Of a DNA stretch of 64,000 nucleotides, positions 30,978-44,400 are shown piece by piece. Within the stretch, counting starts at the first letter, position 1, and each line of letters opens with the position of its first letter. The notes beneath the pieces were generated by a model that saw only the letters and a list, made by a program, of their open reading frames with translations, made no database searches and was not told the DNA's origin. This DNA is from Antedon mediterranea (taxonomy: Eukaryota > Echinodermata > Crinoidea > Comatulida > Antedonidae), in NCBI RefSeq assembly GCF_964355755.1, contig NC_092673.1, forward strand, positions 19,907,001 to 19,971,000, in the 5' to 3' direction. The translations under genes were made by a program, and so were the position numbers.

Positions 30978-32235
30978 GGTTATCCGCACTTTGGCGGATA
31001 ACCCCTTGTTATTGTCAGGATCTTTTTTTTTTTTTTCTTTTTGGTTATCCGCACTTGGCGGATAACCTCTTGTTATTGTCACGATCTTTTTTTTTTTTTT
31101 TTTTTTTTTTCTTTCTTATTCTTCTTTCTTTCCCAGAATTTTGTTGCGCGTGTATCTCTAAATGTTATCAACATAACATTTTATAACTTTATCAGAAGAT
31201 TGACCTCTATCTGAATATGTCGTAATAAGGTTTTTGGTCTCGTCCGAGTTGCGCAGCGTAAGTTACGCGCGATTTTGTGAATTTCGCATATTTACCATAG
31301 ATCGAAAACCAAAAAACAATTTAAATTGAAACTTGGCAAAACTGTAATTAATATCCTGCGCTAACTTTCTATGGATTAAAAATGGCGGTTTTCACAGAAA
31401 ATTACGTGCGCACGCGCGTTTAAAATTTCAAGATGCGAAAAATCAATTTCTAATCAACTTTCTACGCGTTTCAGGTCATTTTGAGCATTTCAAAAATTCC
31501 CACACACGCGCAATTTTTTTACGCGCGCGTGCGCACGTAGCGCAAAAACATATTTGTTTTGGTTGATTTTTGTTTTTTCAGCCTTTTCTAGTAAATTTAC
31601 CAATTTTCAATCAATTTCGACTTAAAATCACGTCATACGAGCACGTAGAATTGAATAATTTGCGCGCGTTTTTGATGAAAAAGTTCAAAAATTTGTGAAA
31701 ATTATGCCTTTTTTTAAACAGTCATAGATTGTAAACTACGTGGTGAACTTTTTTAAAATTACATATTCTTGAAGTAGATGAGTTGTAAATATCGAATCAT
31801 GCATCGATATTGCTAACCGAACATTATGATGTCATCGTATGGCCACTCGAATATAAAATATAGGATTTTTTTCTCTTTCGTCATAGCTCATCACATTTAA
31901 TAGAGCGCATCTCAACCTTTCCGTATTCCATTTCCCCCTAATTTTTTATATTGTCTAGGTCAATCAATGACCTTTCGCATGATTTACAATTTGTAAAATG
32001 TTTATGACGGCATCATGTGCAAAAGCGTCAATAACTTTGGTCACTTATTTTCACCTATTCTGCACTGTATGTAGTACGTATACAGTATATATTGTATACT
32101 GTATATTCTTAGACGTGACACAAAATAGAGAGCTGACTATAATTTTTTTCAATTGCATAATCGTTTTTCTGTGTGCAATATTCTAACGTATGATGTGCAC
32201 GTGGCGTTTGCGCTGCGGTAAACCTGAATCAAATT
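30978..32235 (+). mobile_element. Family 1 element with doubled left end and decayed right end
   Basis: Starts GGTTATCCGCA inside a palindrome (GGTTATCCGC, short loop, GCGGATAACC). A 66-bp left-end stub is followed at 31,044 by a second identical left end and a long poly-T (31,087-31,110). The right end reads TGCGGTAAACC and has lost the hairpin. No genes. Confidence 0.7.
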
Positions 32236-33965
32236 TGTTAATTGTTTTCTTTTTTTTTTCTATTCTTCTTTCTTTCAACGAATTTTGTTCACAGCGTATC
32301 TCTACTTCTGGTCAACATAAGATTGTATAACTTTGTCATAAGATTGACCTGTAGCTTTAGATGTGCAATGATGTTAGAGTCGCGCAGCGTAAGTTACGCG
32401 TGATTCTATGGAATTTTATGGTTGCTCATAAATTTTTAAGACAAAGTTATTTTTCAATGAAACATTACGAAAGTTTATTTCATAATATTGTGCAACTTTT
32501 GAAATGATAAAAATGGCGTGCTACGCAAAAAATTTTGCGAGTACGAGTGAATTTTTAAAATGCGCAAAATTTATTTCTATTTAATTTGCGTACATTTTAG
32601 ATCATTTTGAGCTTTTCAAAATTGTCTAAATTGTTTGCGTTTTGTGCACGCACTTGTGCACACAGCTCGTACAAAGCGTAGAAAATGTGTTTTGCAATTG
32701 ATTTTGTTCATATGCCTACGTTTTATAGTAGATTTCATTCATTTTCATGAATTTTTATTGCAAATTAACGATGCACGTGCATGTTAAAGTTTAGAAATCG
32801 TGTGCTAAAGAATGGGTAATATAATACAAATTTGTGCAAAAATATTCCTATTTTTATTCAGTTATAGCTCCTCAGGATGGCAGGTTACCCCATCTATTTG
32901 TTATGTATTATGAAAGCTAATGAGTTGTAGATATCAATTAATGTACAATTTGTACCTAAAGGATGTTCTGACGTCACCATATGGCCACTAAAATTTTGAA
33001 AATAGATTTTTTTCTCTTTTGTATTAGTTAATCCCATTTAACAGAGCGCATCTCACTAATGCGTTTCTATGTTCTTTACAAATCAATTTTCTTCCACACA
33101 TTAGTTAACAAAGTGACCCACGTGATTAAAACTTATGGAAATGGTTGAATTGTGGTTTCATGACGTCATCATATGGCCAGTTAAATTTAAATAGTCATAT
33201 TTTTAACTCTTTCCTAAAACTTAATCGTGTTTAAAATAGAGCGCATCTCAGCTTAACGATCCCAAAATTCTTCAAATTTGTATTGACGTGTAATTATTTA
33301 GATAATTAAATTATATAACATATACAGTGTATTCTGTAATATGCTGTCAGCACTGTAAATATATTTATGTCACTCATAGGATGGCATAATAATTGCCAGC
33401 GTGCCCAAAATTCTTCAACTTCTAAGAATGTAATTATTACATAATTGTTCTCTAAAATTGTTACTTTTATGTTTTATGTTGATGACGTCATTTAAATTGG
33501 AATAAGAATATGGGTCTCGTAATTTTTTTATGCTTCACTGTATCTAAATATAGACGTATGACACAAAATAGACACAATTCATTAAAATCGTTTTTAAAAG
33601 ACCGCGCCTCTCACTTTTACCTGCCTGAATTTCCTCAAAATGTCAACATTTTGTTGCTCATAAAAATGTTCCTGTCGGATGCTGCAAGGTCATGCTATGG
33701 GGTCATGCTATAAGGTCATCCTATGGCTAGTAATTGGAAAGGTAATTGGAAAGGTAGGATATTTGTTTGTTGTTGGCATAGTTCATCACTTCAACATATT
33801 ACGCATCTCAGTTGTACGTGCCAAATTTAATTATATTATTTATATTATATTATTTAATTATGTTATCGTTGAGATGAATTATTTTCCGAAAATGGACATA
33901 CTTTTATGTTTCATTTTGATGACATCAAACATTGTTTTTCCCGTAATTTTAGGTCACACCATAAT
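32236..33965 (+). mobile_element. Diverged family 1 element, 3'-truncated at Helentron B
   Basis: Carries the family landmarks GTAAGTTACGCGTGATT, AGAGCGCATCTCA, TGACGTCATCATATGGCCA and GGGTCTCGTAATTT, and stops at about 33,965 where Helentron B sequence begins. The final 80 bp of such a unit appear on the far side of Helentron B. No genes seen; the short frames at 33,510-33,969 are not family-conserved. Confidence 0.6.
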
Positions 33966-33969
33966 ATAA

Positions 33970-34568
33970 AACAGTACAACCAGTTACATGTGTGAATAAT
34001 AATAATACCATTTCTTGTCTCCTCTGCTCTGTGATTTGATCTAATGGATTACTGAAATTTATCTCAGTTACCAGTGGAACTTGCTCCAATAGATATAACA
34101 TTTCTGATAAAACTAATATTATCACACCATAACTGTTAAAGATAATCTTTTATTTCAAACAAATTGAAGAAAACACACAAATCTGTATAAAATGTATACC
34201 GGTATTTATATAAGCTTTCATTGGTTATTGCAAATGATACAAAATTTTCAACATTATAGTAGGCTGTTTATACTATACAGTAGTTCATCAACCTTTTGGT
34301 GATCAGTAATTTTACTTAGTACATTATTTACATGGTAATTTGTTAGTTGAGGATTCATTAAACGCATATTTATTGATCTATTTATAGAAGATTATTATTT
34401 TTTAACAATCATCAATATGATTAATAATTTAATCATTTGCCGAGTTTAGACAATAATTGTTATGAAAGAATGACTGCATTAGTGGATGCCTAAAACTCCG
34501 GTTCCCATTATAATTGAAGAGATGAAACCATTCCATTGAACACCTAAAAACCAAAACAAAATAAATTA
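33970..34568. other. 3' non-coding region of Helentron B, outer part
   Basis: AT-rich, unique in the window because copy A's equivalent is outside it. No gene seen. It should contain the 3' terminus of the element. Confidence 0.4.
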
Positions 34569-35290
34569 ATTATTCTTGCAAATGAGTAGATTACTGTATT
34601 AGTAATTCATGTGGACCTGTATTGATAGAAAAAAAAATGAAATTATGTATAGAATGAAGTATTGGTAATCGTATAAAATAAAACGTATTTTCTTCTTCTG
34701 TAAACTTTTTATTTTCAACATTACTTGAATACCGGTAGATATTGAAAGATTTTTATCTGCACAGATTGCAACATTGCATATTCAAATTCAGAACAATATT
34801 TATAATAATATAACTCACATAAAAACAAGATTAAAATGTGATTACTCACCAGATATTGTTTCTCCTATACAGGAGAATGACATGGGTTGAAATTACAGAT
34901 TATTCGCTGCCCCTCTTGCATCGATAATAAATTGATTATTTTTCCAAATGAGTAGATTACTGTATTAGTAATTCATGTGGACCTGTATTGATAGAAATGT
35001 ATAGAATGAAGTATTGGTAATCGTATAAAACAAAACGTATTTTCTTCTTCTGTGAAACTTTTTATTTTCAACATTACTTGAATACTGGTAGATATTGAAC
35101 GATTATTATGTACAGAGATTGCAACATTGCATATTCAAATTCAGAACAATATCTATAATAATATAACTCACATAAAAACAAGATTGAAATGTGTTTAGAC
35201 ACCAGATATTGTTTTTCCTATACAGGAGAATGACATGGGTTGAAGTTACAGATTGCTCGCTGCCTCTTGAGCATAGAGGGTCATAATGAT
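34569..35290. repeat. Tandem duplication of ~360 bp in the Helentron 3' region
   Basis: Two direct copies, with GAGTAGATTACTGTATTAG at 34,584 and 34,950 and GAATGACATGGGTTGAA at 34,874 and 35,228. Each has a small palindrome centred on CCTATACAGG. Point differences and a ~12-bp indel separate them. Confidence 0.85.
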
Positions 35291-35320
35291 TTTCAGCTTG
35301 TTTTTACCAAATTGGTTTTT

Positions 35321-35326
35321 TTTATT
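35321..35326 (-). terminator. Candidate polyadenylation signal, copy B
   Basis: AATAAA on the minus strand, about 80 nt after the polyprotein stop. Position and motif fit; nothing else confirms it. Confidence 0.4.
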
Positions 35327-35403
35327 TCTATCCAGTTCTATTTTCAATTCCTAAAAAGTTTTTACAGAAATATAATTCAAATACTTAAAAACCATTGATG
35401 CAA

Positions 35404-38400
35404 TTAAAATTTAATTTGAATGGCTTCATGATAGCTATAATAAATTGGAATTACTTCAGCCTGTACTGAATCAAGACCTTTGCTATAAACATGATCAATC
35501 AATGTATTGTTTTCAGTAGTAGAACATGTAACATGTTGTTTGTACTCATTCTCTGCCATTAAATTATTCACTCTGGAAGATTGTTTGAAAAGATTTTCAT
35601 TAAAATCACCCATTACAATACATTTTGTGCTCATTTTATGTAACTCTTCCAAATGTTTTCTCAAATTTTGACAGAATTGATTAATATCATAACTTGGGGG
35701 TCGATAAATTACTGACACGGCAACAGAAATCGGACTTGTTATTAAAAATGAAACTGCTTCTATATCATTATTACATATGTTTAATCTGCTTGAAGACGTA
35801 TTCTTTGCATACACTGCAACGCCACCATGAGCCTGATGTTTTATTTTGGAACTGAGATCATTTGTATTAGAATACGAATCATACCTTGCTTGGTGATACA
35901 ATTTATACGGCTCAATGCGTACGTCAAAAAAATCATCATCCTTGTTTAACCATGTTTCAGTTAGACATATGACATTAGAATTCATAAACAAATCATTACA
36001 CTGAAGATCAACAAAATGTTGTTTAAGCCCTTGAATGTTATGTAACATTATTGAAAATCTAGAAGCCGAATCATGACCTTGTTTATCACATTGTACGTAT
36101 GAATCCATATTATTTAAGCACTTCTTTATGTTTGGATCACAATAAATCAGACTAGGTTTAAAATTTTCAATAGTAAGTCCAGTTATTGAAGTAACACGAC
36201 TGAGGCCTACATATGCTTGACCATGCGTAAAAGTATCTTTAAGGCAAACCACTGCTTTATCCATTGTCATTCCTTGCACTTTATGAACTGTGCATGCATA
36301 TGCTAATTTGAGAGGAAATTGTTTTCGACTGTATTTTTTCCCCATAGATTCTTTAAACATTTCAATTGCCTGAATACCAATGTCATTATTGTCAAATTTA
36401 ACTTTAATAGATACTGGTTCGGTGTTATGATCAGGTTTGACTATTTCATCAACATGTCCCATACATCCATTCGTTAAGCCTTTTTTAACATCTACATTTT
36501 TAATCAACATCACTCTGGCATTAATTGCAATCCACAAATAATTTAGTAAACTAGTTTGACGTGAATTCCGAGGTTTGTCACAATTTTTGCTCTGTTTCTT
36601 GCTATTTACTACACTATCTTCTGCTTTAATGCATACAATGTCTGTACAGGTTTTGTGCAACATTTTTTTATTCCATTCATCAACTTGTTTGTTGCGTGGG
36701 TAAATATGAATAGCATCTTCACATTCTTCACCTGTTTCACGTGATTTTAGAACTAATAAATCGTTATCAGACAAACAATCATGTTTTTCTTTTGTACGCA
36801 ATTTGTTTAACAATAAAGCAAATTCTTTATCTTCTTTTTGCCTCATGATTTGATCTAACTGTACTTGCTTAAAGTTATCTATCCACAGTGAGCTTTCCAA
36901 TGTGTCTTTATATAACGAACTGCCCATCACCGGGGGTAACTGATAAAAATCACCAACAGCAATTACTGAAATGTTACCAAATGGACTATCGTTGCGTACT
37001 TGTTTTATTTGCCTTAATCGTCCGTGGATATACCAAAGTAACCTTTGATTTACCATTGATATTTCATCTATAATAACAATTTGCAACTGACCCAATTTAT
37101 TACGAAGTGCACTTATTTTTTCTTCTCCAAGTGGTTGATACGGAAGTGAAATATTAATCGGGATAGACAAAGCGCTATGAATTGTTTGGCCTTTAATATT
37201 ATATGCTGCGATTCCTGTAGGAGCTAATTTCAATATTGACAAATCATCGGGATTTTCCATAATCTTTCCAAGAATACGTGTCGCTTCATTATAAATACAA
37301 TTTACCAAATGACTTTTTCCTGTACCAGCGCCTCCAGTTATGAAAGTGTAAAATGCTTCAGGTTTTTTACCATTAACTTTGTCTAAACACCATTGTCTTG
37401 TCTTATAAAATATATGTTGTTGTTTTTCATTTAAAGATCGAATCATTTTATTCAATTCTGGTCTTGGAATATTAGATGAATTAGACTCTACTTTAGATGT
37501 ATGATTTTTTTGAATTCCAAAATCTGGAATGAAAAATTCATCTTCTTCATCATCAACCTCTACATTTGGCTTTGGGTTGTCTAACCTTTCTTTTTCGCTT
37601 TCTGGACATAATAGGCTCCATGCATCTTCTTGTGGTCCAAATTTTGATAAACATTCCTGTGCTTCTTCAACTTCATCAGAACTTTTTTCATATTGTTCCA
37701 TGTTTCCATGAACTATTGACTTTACCGTTTGTAATTGACAGCCACATAATTTCACACATCCTTTCTCATGAAATTGTTCATACGTTTCAAAATTTGGAGG
37801 TTTTAACTGTTCATCTTTTCGAAATGGTAGAAATAACTGAAGTACACTCAAAAAATATTTCTCAGGTGCTGTATCCATTGGAAATCGAGGGTATCTTACT
37901 ATAGCATTACTAGTTCGTGTTCTTTTTTGGATGAATCCCAGCTGTTTTTTTAACTGAAATACATTCTTTTTTTGTTTATTTCCTTTCATTTCTGATGAAC
38001 TCAATATTCTATATTCTGAACAAAATTTTGCCAGGCACATTTTATTAAATTCAGAACTATTAGGTCGAGCTTTATATTTGTCGATCTTACTTGGCAACCA
38101 TGCACTTACATCATCATCTGCTTTGTTTTTAATTACACTTAGTGGTAAACTCATTCTGACAGGATTAGGTCCTACTGGGATAAATTCAACTTTTCTTGAA
38201 CATTCTTTTAATCTTAAACTACAAACACGATAAATACTTTCTTGTGCAGACACTTCTCGGTTATTCATATAAACATTACCAAGTTTTCGCAAACTTTGTC
38301 TAGCATCTTCATTGCCTTCTTTCACTTCTGATGCTGCATGAGATAAAAGTAAGCCCATTTCCCGTTCAGATTTCGACATATATCCTATAACGTAAATAAT

Positions 38401-41400
38401 ACATGCATATACATTTGTAATATACTGAATATCCATATTAGCATTCCATGCTCTCAATAAGGAAGGATTATATTGATTTACCCACACATCTTGAGGGTTT
38501 CTCTTTATAACAATCTTTTCCTCAGTAGCTACACTATTATTTGCTTTCTCAAATGCACTCTGTGTAATACCTAAACTTTGAAAAAGTTCTATTGCATTTT
38601 TATATGTTTCTTCATTAGTCACAGCATCTTTTACTGAAGTTAATAGCTCCATTGCTTGTTTATTGTCATCATTATCATCATTGTCTTTATCCACAATTGT
38701 AGGTCTCATAACAAATGTATTTCCAGAAGGTTGTCTAGGGAAGTTAAATCTGCAGTTTGTTCCCTTTTTTTTACATGATTTAGAATGTCTTTTACTATGA
38801 ATTTGCACACTTTTAACAATTTCATTCATTTCAGGATCTACAGTTTCACATGGCACAGCACAAGAAATATATTTATCGACAAAATTAATAACTTCTTTAT
38901 CTTTATCTGTACCAAAAATAGGAGCATTTTCAACCCATACTAACATATGAACATGTGGACTTCCTCTCATTTGAAATTCAATTCGGTAAAAATAATCTAC
39001 GACTTTACCAATAGGCTGTGCTTCAGACAAAATTACATTTTTCAAAAAAGTATGAAAGCGTTTATCAAACATTCTGGCAACAGTCACTGGATTTGATTTC
39101 AACAAATTACATTTATCTGCCCATTCTAATTCTTCAATGTTTCTTTGGTCTCCAGACTGACTTAGCAATGTCGTCATTATTTCTTTCCAACGGAAATCAG
39201 CACTTGAGAATGAAAGAAAGAATGTTGGTTTTCCAATCTGTCGAACCATTGCTATTATATCTTTTTGTGTAGCTTGCCAGTACGGTGGAGTTCCACGAAT
39301 TTGTTTTAGAAATTTATAACCCCTATCAGATTTTAAAATTTCCTGAATTTTGGTAACATTTTTCAAATCGGATACAGTAACTTTGCTAAAATCATCCTTT
39401 TTACTTGACCCTTTTCGCAATGCAATGGAAATACTTGATAAAATTTGTTGAAGTTCATATAAAGATTGAGAATAAAATATGTATTCTGTGTTTTGTGCAA
39501 ACCTGTTATCTATATGCATTAATCTATTATGAAAATAACGTCCGAGTGTTATTTTAACATCTCTCGTATCATGGAATGTTGGTTGGCCTGTTGGAAATAA
39601 AACTGGAAATGATTTTGCTTCATTGCTTTTATTACTTAATAATGCAATAGGGCTATTATTTTCACACGGTGCACAACAAATTATGTCATTAAAATATTCA
39701 TCAACCAAATTTTGTCGCCTGTCAACAGGTTGGAGACTTGTATCAAAGATAGCACCGTACAATCGGTCTTCTACTTCTTCCTCTTCTTCTTCATTGTTTT
39801 CTACACATGTTTGATTTTCATGTACCTTAGTATTTGCATTTTCGCTGTTTTCTTCAGATAAATAATTATGCCAATCTTCATTAATAGCTATATCAAAATA
39901 GCACTTGTTATGATCTTGTAGAAATCTAAGAGCTTGAATAACATTGGCAGTATTAACAAATTTATATTTGTAATAACCTTTGTAAGACAACTTTCGCTTC
40001 AATTTTACAGATATTAATTGATCATCAACTTGTGGTCTAGGCAGCATTTTTACAGTTTCAATAGTATTTGAAGGTACACATACAACAGGTCCATGTATTC
40101 CATGCTGTCCACCTTTAGGTAAATTCATTAATTTCATAAAAGGAATGTTTAATCCAATCAAATGCTGCTCTAAATTATTTAAACACCTGAGCTCAGGAGG
40201 AATATCGTGTAGTTGTAAATTGTTTGAATTGGCTTCTGCAGGGACTTTCCCTTTTAACAATTTCCTGTGGCATGTAAAACAAATCCATAAACGACATCTT
40301 GGTGATTCGATAAATTGACAAGGTTTATTACATTCATTGTTGCAAATATGCAAATACTTTTCATTTATACAAGCCTTATTTTTGTACTTAGCTTTGGTAC
40401 ACTTCATAACTTGATCTTTGAATAACATTTTAAAGCATACACAACAAACATATTCAGGACCACGAGAAACTGTTTCCCTGAAATTTTCTAAAACAAACTC
40501 AAAATTGCTGTTTTCTTTTTTCTTTTTTTCCCTGTTTTTCATGTTTTTCTTCATAACATTTTTTCGGAACTCTTCGTCACCATGATACTTTTCTGCAAAT
40601 CTTTGCTTACACCTTTCCTTAATACTTTGACGAAATTTTAAATTACCTCGATATTTCTCTGCCAATTTTTGTTTACACTTTTGTCGAAATTCCAAATTAC
40701 TCCGATACTTATCTGCCAATTTTTGCTTGCAGTTTTGACGAAAGTTCAAATTTCTCCGATACTTATCTGCTAATTTTTGTTTGCAGTTTTGACGAAATTT
40801 CAAATTTCTCCGATACTTATCTGCCAATTTTTGTTTGCAGTTTTGACGAAATTTCAAATTACTCCGATACTTATCTGCCAGTTTTTGTTTGCAGTTTTGA
40901 CGAAATTTCAAATTACTCCGATACTTCTCTGCCAATTTTTGCGTAACGTTTTTTCTGAATTTTGAATTATTACGATACTTCGCTCCTAATTTTTGCTTCA
41001 AATTTTGTCTGAATTTTGAATCATTGTGATACTTTTCTGCATTTCTTTGTTTATTATTTTGTATAGTTTTATGTCTAAATATTATATCATTATTGTATCT
41101 ATTCTTCAATTTTTCTTTCAAATTTTGCGCAAATTTTTCATTACATTTATAATTTAACAGATTGTTGACTTGTTTGGTTGTTCGATAATCCAAATCAATA
41201 TTGTAGTTATGTCTCGCTTTATTTCGTACTTTTATATTATATTCAGGTTCACATCTATACATTTTTTGTTGTCTTTCTTTGTTTTCCTTCCTTTTTTGGA
41301 ATTTATAATCATCATCAGCATATCTTATTTGTTGTGCCTCTTTTACTTTACGTTTCTTTTCTTCTCTGTATACAGGATCACTTTGATATTTGTTTCTATT

Positions 41401-44400
41401 TTCATTTTTTTCTATTGAATTATCTTTTTCTTCTCTTCTTCTTTTCATTCTCTGACGATTCTTTTCTTTTTGCTTTCTATTTTCATAAGATATTTTTCTT
41501 TTTCTTCTAAATGTTTTTACTTCATTTCCAGAACAAGGTCCCTCAGCAGTTTTACTCTTTTTGTGTTTTGGTTCTTTGTCTTCAAATGTGTGACATTCTT
41601 TTCTCATTTGCTTTCGTTTCTGTGTTGTATAATTCTTTTGGGATGTCACATCCATATCAACTTGTCTTGTTGTTTCTTGAAAATTATTTTGACTTACATT
41701 GACAGATTCCACCACATTAAAATGCACATTCATGGTGTACAAAATATATATACCATTGTCAGTTGTAACATCATCTATTCTTCCCGGCTTTTTAGCAGAA
41801 AACAATTGCCACGTCAAAAGTTGATCATTAAATGAATAAATATCTGTATTAAGCAAGTTTGCCATTGCACTTATTTCAGCATTGGATGCCCACGTTCCAT
41901 TATCCATTACTCTTTTTTTAAACACATATTCTTTAACTGATCTATATTCGTGACTAAATGTATTAATAAATAAGTCATCAGTTTCCAATAAATGATTAGT
42001 AATTGCTCTTCTTAAAAGTAAATGATTATCTTCAGTCCCAGAAATAATGTATGAAATTGCACGATAAAAACAATTACCATCACCTGTAATATTTGTAATT
42101 TGAAGAGGATGTCCAATCTGACTAGCTCTGTTAATACCACAATTCATATCGATATGTTCACAATGAATGCCTAATTTATTACACATGTTTTTCTTTTGTT
42201 CTTCTAAGATCGGGACAAATTTAAAATTCTTGTCAGGTCTTTTTCCATACTGAACATTAACAATTTCAATATCACTATCATTTTGCCATCCATTACTTGA
42301 TGAGACATGACCTTCTTTATTATGTTTTTTGCCTTTAACTTTAGAATCAATATTCTTGTCTGGTAATCGTGTACTACATTTATACTGATAAGACGTACTA
42401 GGTTCATCAACATCGACGTTTCCCAAGTTTCTTTGTTCACAATTATCATCGAGCACAGAAGCGGAACATAACATCATAGACTTATTTTCAATATTTACAC
42501 CAGTCAGTTCAAACTCGGTTTCATGTAAATTACAGTTCATTGACCTTGCTAATCTTATACAATAATCGTACACACTTTGCCAAGATGGACTGTAAAGTAA
42601 AATACTCTTTCCATGTTCACTAACACAACCAAATCGATCTCTTGCATGTGGATCAAATATAAGAAATCCATTTACACGTTTGATAATAGAAAATGTGCTT
42701 CTGTTGAAATTCATAAAAAATGCATCATGTTGGTGTAATTCTTTTTCAAGAGCTTGGTTTAATGACAAGGCTCCATATTCAGCCATAAATTCGAGATTCC
42801 CATCTATTATGCCAAAAACTGATTCTTTGGGAGATATTACAAATGTGTTATCCAAGATATCCAATTCTTTCGGCAGTTCAGAAATCATTAAAAGGTCCTC
42901 GTGCATAGTGGAATCTTTCTGAATGTAACGGTACAACTCGTTTCCAAGAGTCAATATTGTATCAAGGTCTTTGGTGTAAAATTCATTTCCATTCCTCTTT
43001 GTAGAATAAAGAATAGCTACAAGACTATTTGCAACACACTGTTTACCACTTGCAAAGCCAAATCTATAATTCCCTTGATTAAAATTACCCTGTGCTACAG
43101 TTATATTTTCATTACTATTATATACTTGTAATTCATTTATTGATTGTGTTTTCTGCCTTTTTCGTGTATTTTTTTGTTTTGGTACATCATCGATTATCAA
43201 TTCTTCCGAAAAATTATTTTTTTTTAAAACTTCAATATCCACATCGATAGTATGTTGGTCACATTTAGGTTTAGTATGGGACCTAATTTTTTCAGTCACT
43301 GCTTTTTTGCATCCGTCATCAATTATCAATACTTCATTTTCCTCAAATTCACAACTTGCATTTTTATGATCTGTACCATTACTATCAATTATTCTACTTC
43401 TGTCATTCATTTTGCTATTATTTTGTGCTTTCGCATCGTCAGTCGCTGTGTTGTCGTTTTCTACAGTACATTCCATTTTAAAATCCTCGTCAGTTTTCGT
43501 TTCAGAATTGTCATTATTACCCATGTTCTTTATATCTTTGATAGTATCGCAATCATTCTTTAAATTCACATTACCTTGTGCTTTTTTGTTATCAATCTTC
43601 TTAGTTTTGACAAAACGACCCTTGTTATTTCGTAAACGTTTCGAACCACCACCTGATTGTTGTTGTATTCCGTGCGTTACTTTTGTATTTTTCAAATCAT
43701 CACACATAGGCCTACCACTGTCGTCAATTATTGTTTGTGAATTTCCCAATATATTCGTTTTACCATTTTCTTTGTTGTATTCTCTGTAAGTAGTTGTATT
43801 CATATTCCATTCCATTTTGTTATTATTTTGTCTTTCATAGAAATCTTTTACACCTTTGCCAATATATTTTACACCTGGTTCTATACTTATACCATTTATA
43901 ACGCGCTTTCTCCTTTTCTTATTTCCTCTATTTTTACATCTTTTTTTTCTGTTGTCGGTTCTTTTCTTTGATCTTACTCTGATCCAATCACTACCAAGTA
44001 AATCTTCACTTCCTGTTTGTTGACATTTTAATATTGCATTATTACAACGTTTTTCTTTATTTTTCGTTAATTCTGGAAAGTCTGAAGTGACAGATTCATC
44101 AGGTTCTAGAATCGTATATCTATTGAAATGACAGGGAATACCTATTTCGCCAAACATGTTATCAACAAAATTATTATTCCCACACATTGAACAAATCCAA
44201 ATTACCCGGGAATTACATAGTTTGTCTTCAAAAACATCTCTTACACATTTCACATGAAAATATTGACTACAACAGTCACATGTTATGCAATTGTCGTCTA
44301 CTTTCACTTCAATATTACAGAAATCGCATGTATCATCAAACTCTGAAGTGACCTCTGTACCATAAGATAATATGTTTATGATATCATCAATTATTCCTTT

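Noticed and set aside
41170-41835. Long forward frames antisense to the polyprotein (also 5,162-5,896, 42,680-43,789 and others)
   Set aside because: They are shadows of an A-rich coding strand: hydrophobic F/Y/S/L-rich peptides with no independent support.
42640-43060. Herpesvirus-derived gene because of the C76-like protease
   Set aside because: The segment is part of an uninterrupted Helentron ORF with no other viral gene nearby; only the fold pattern is similar.
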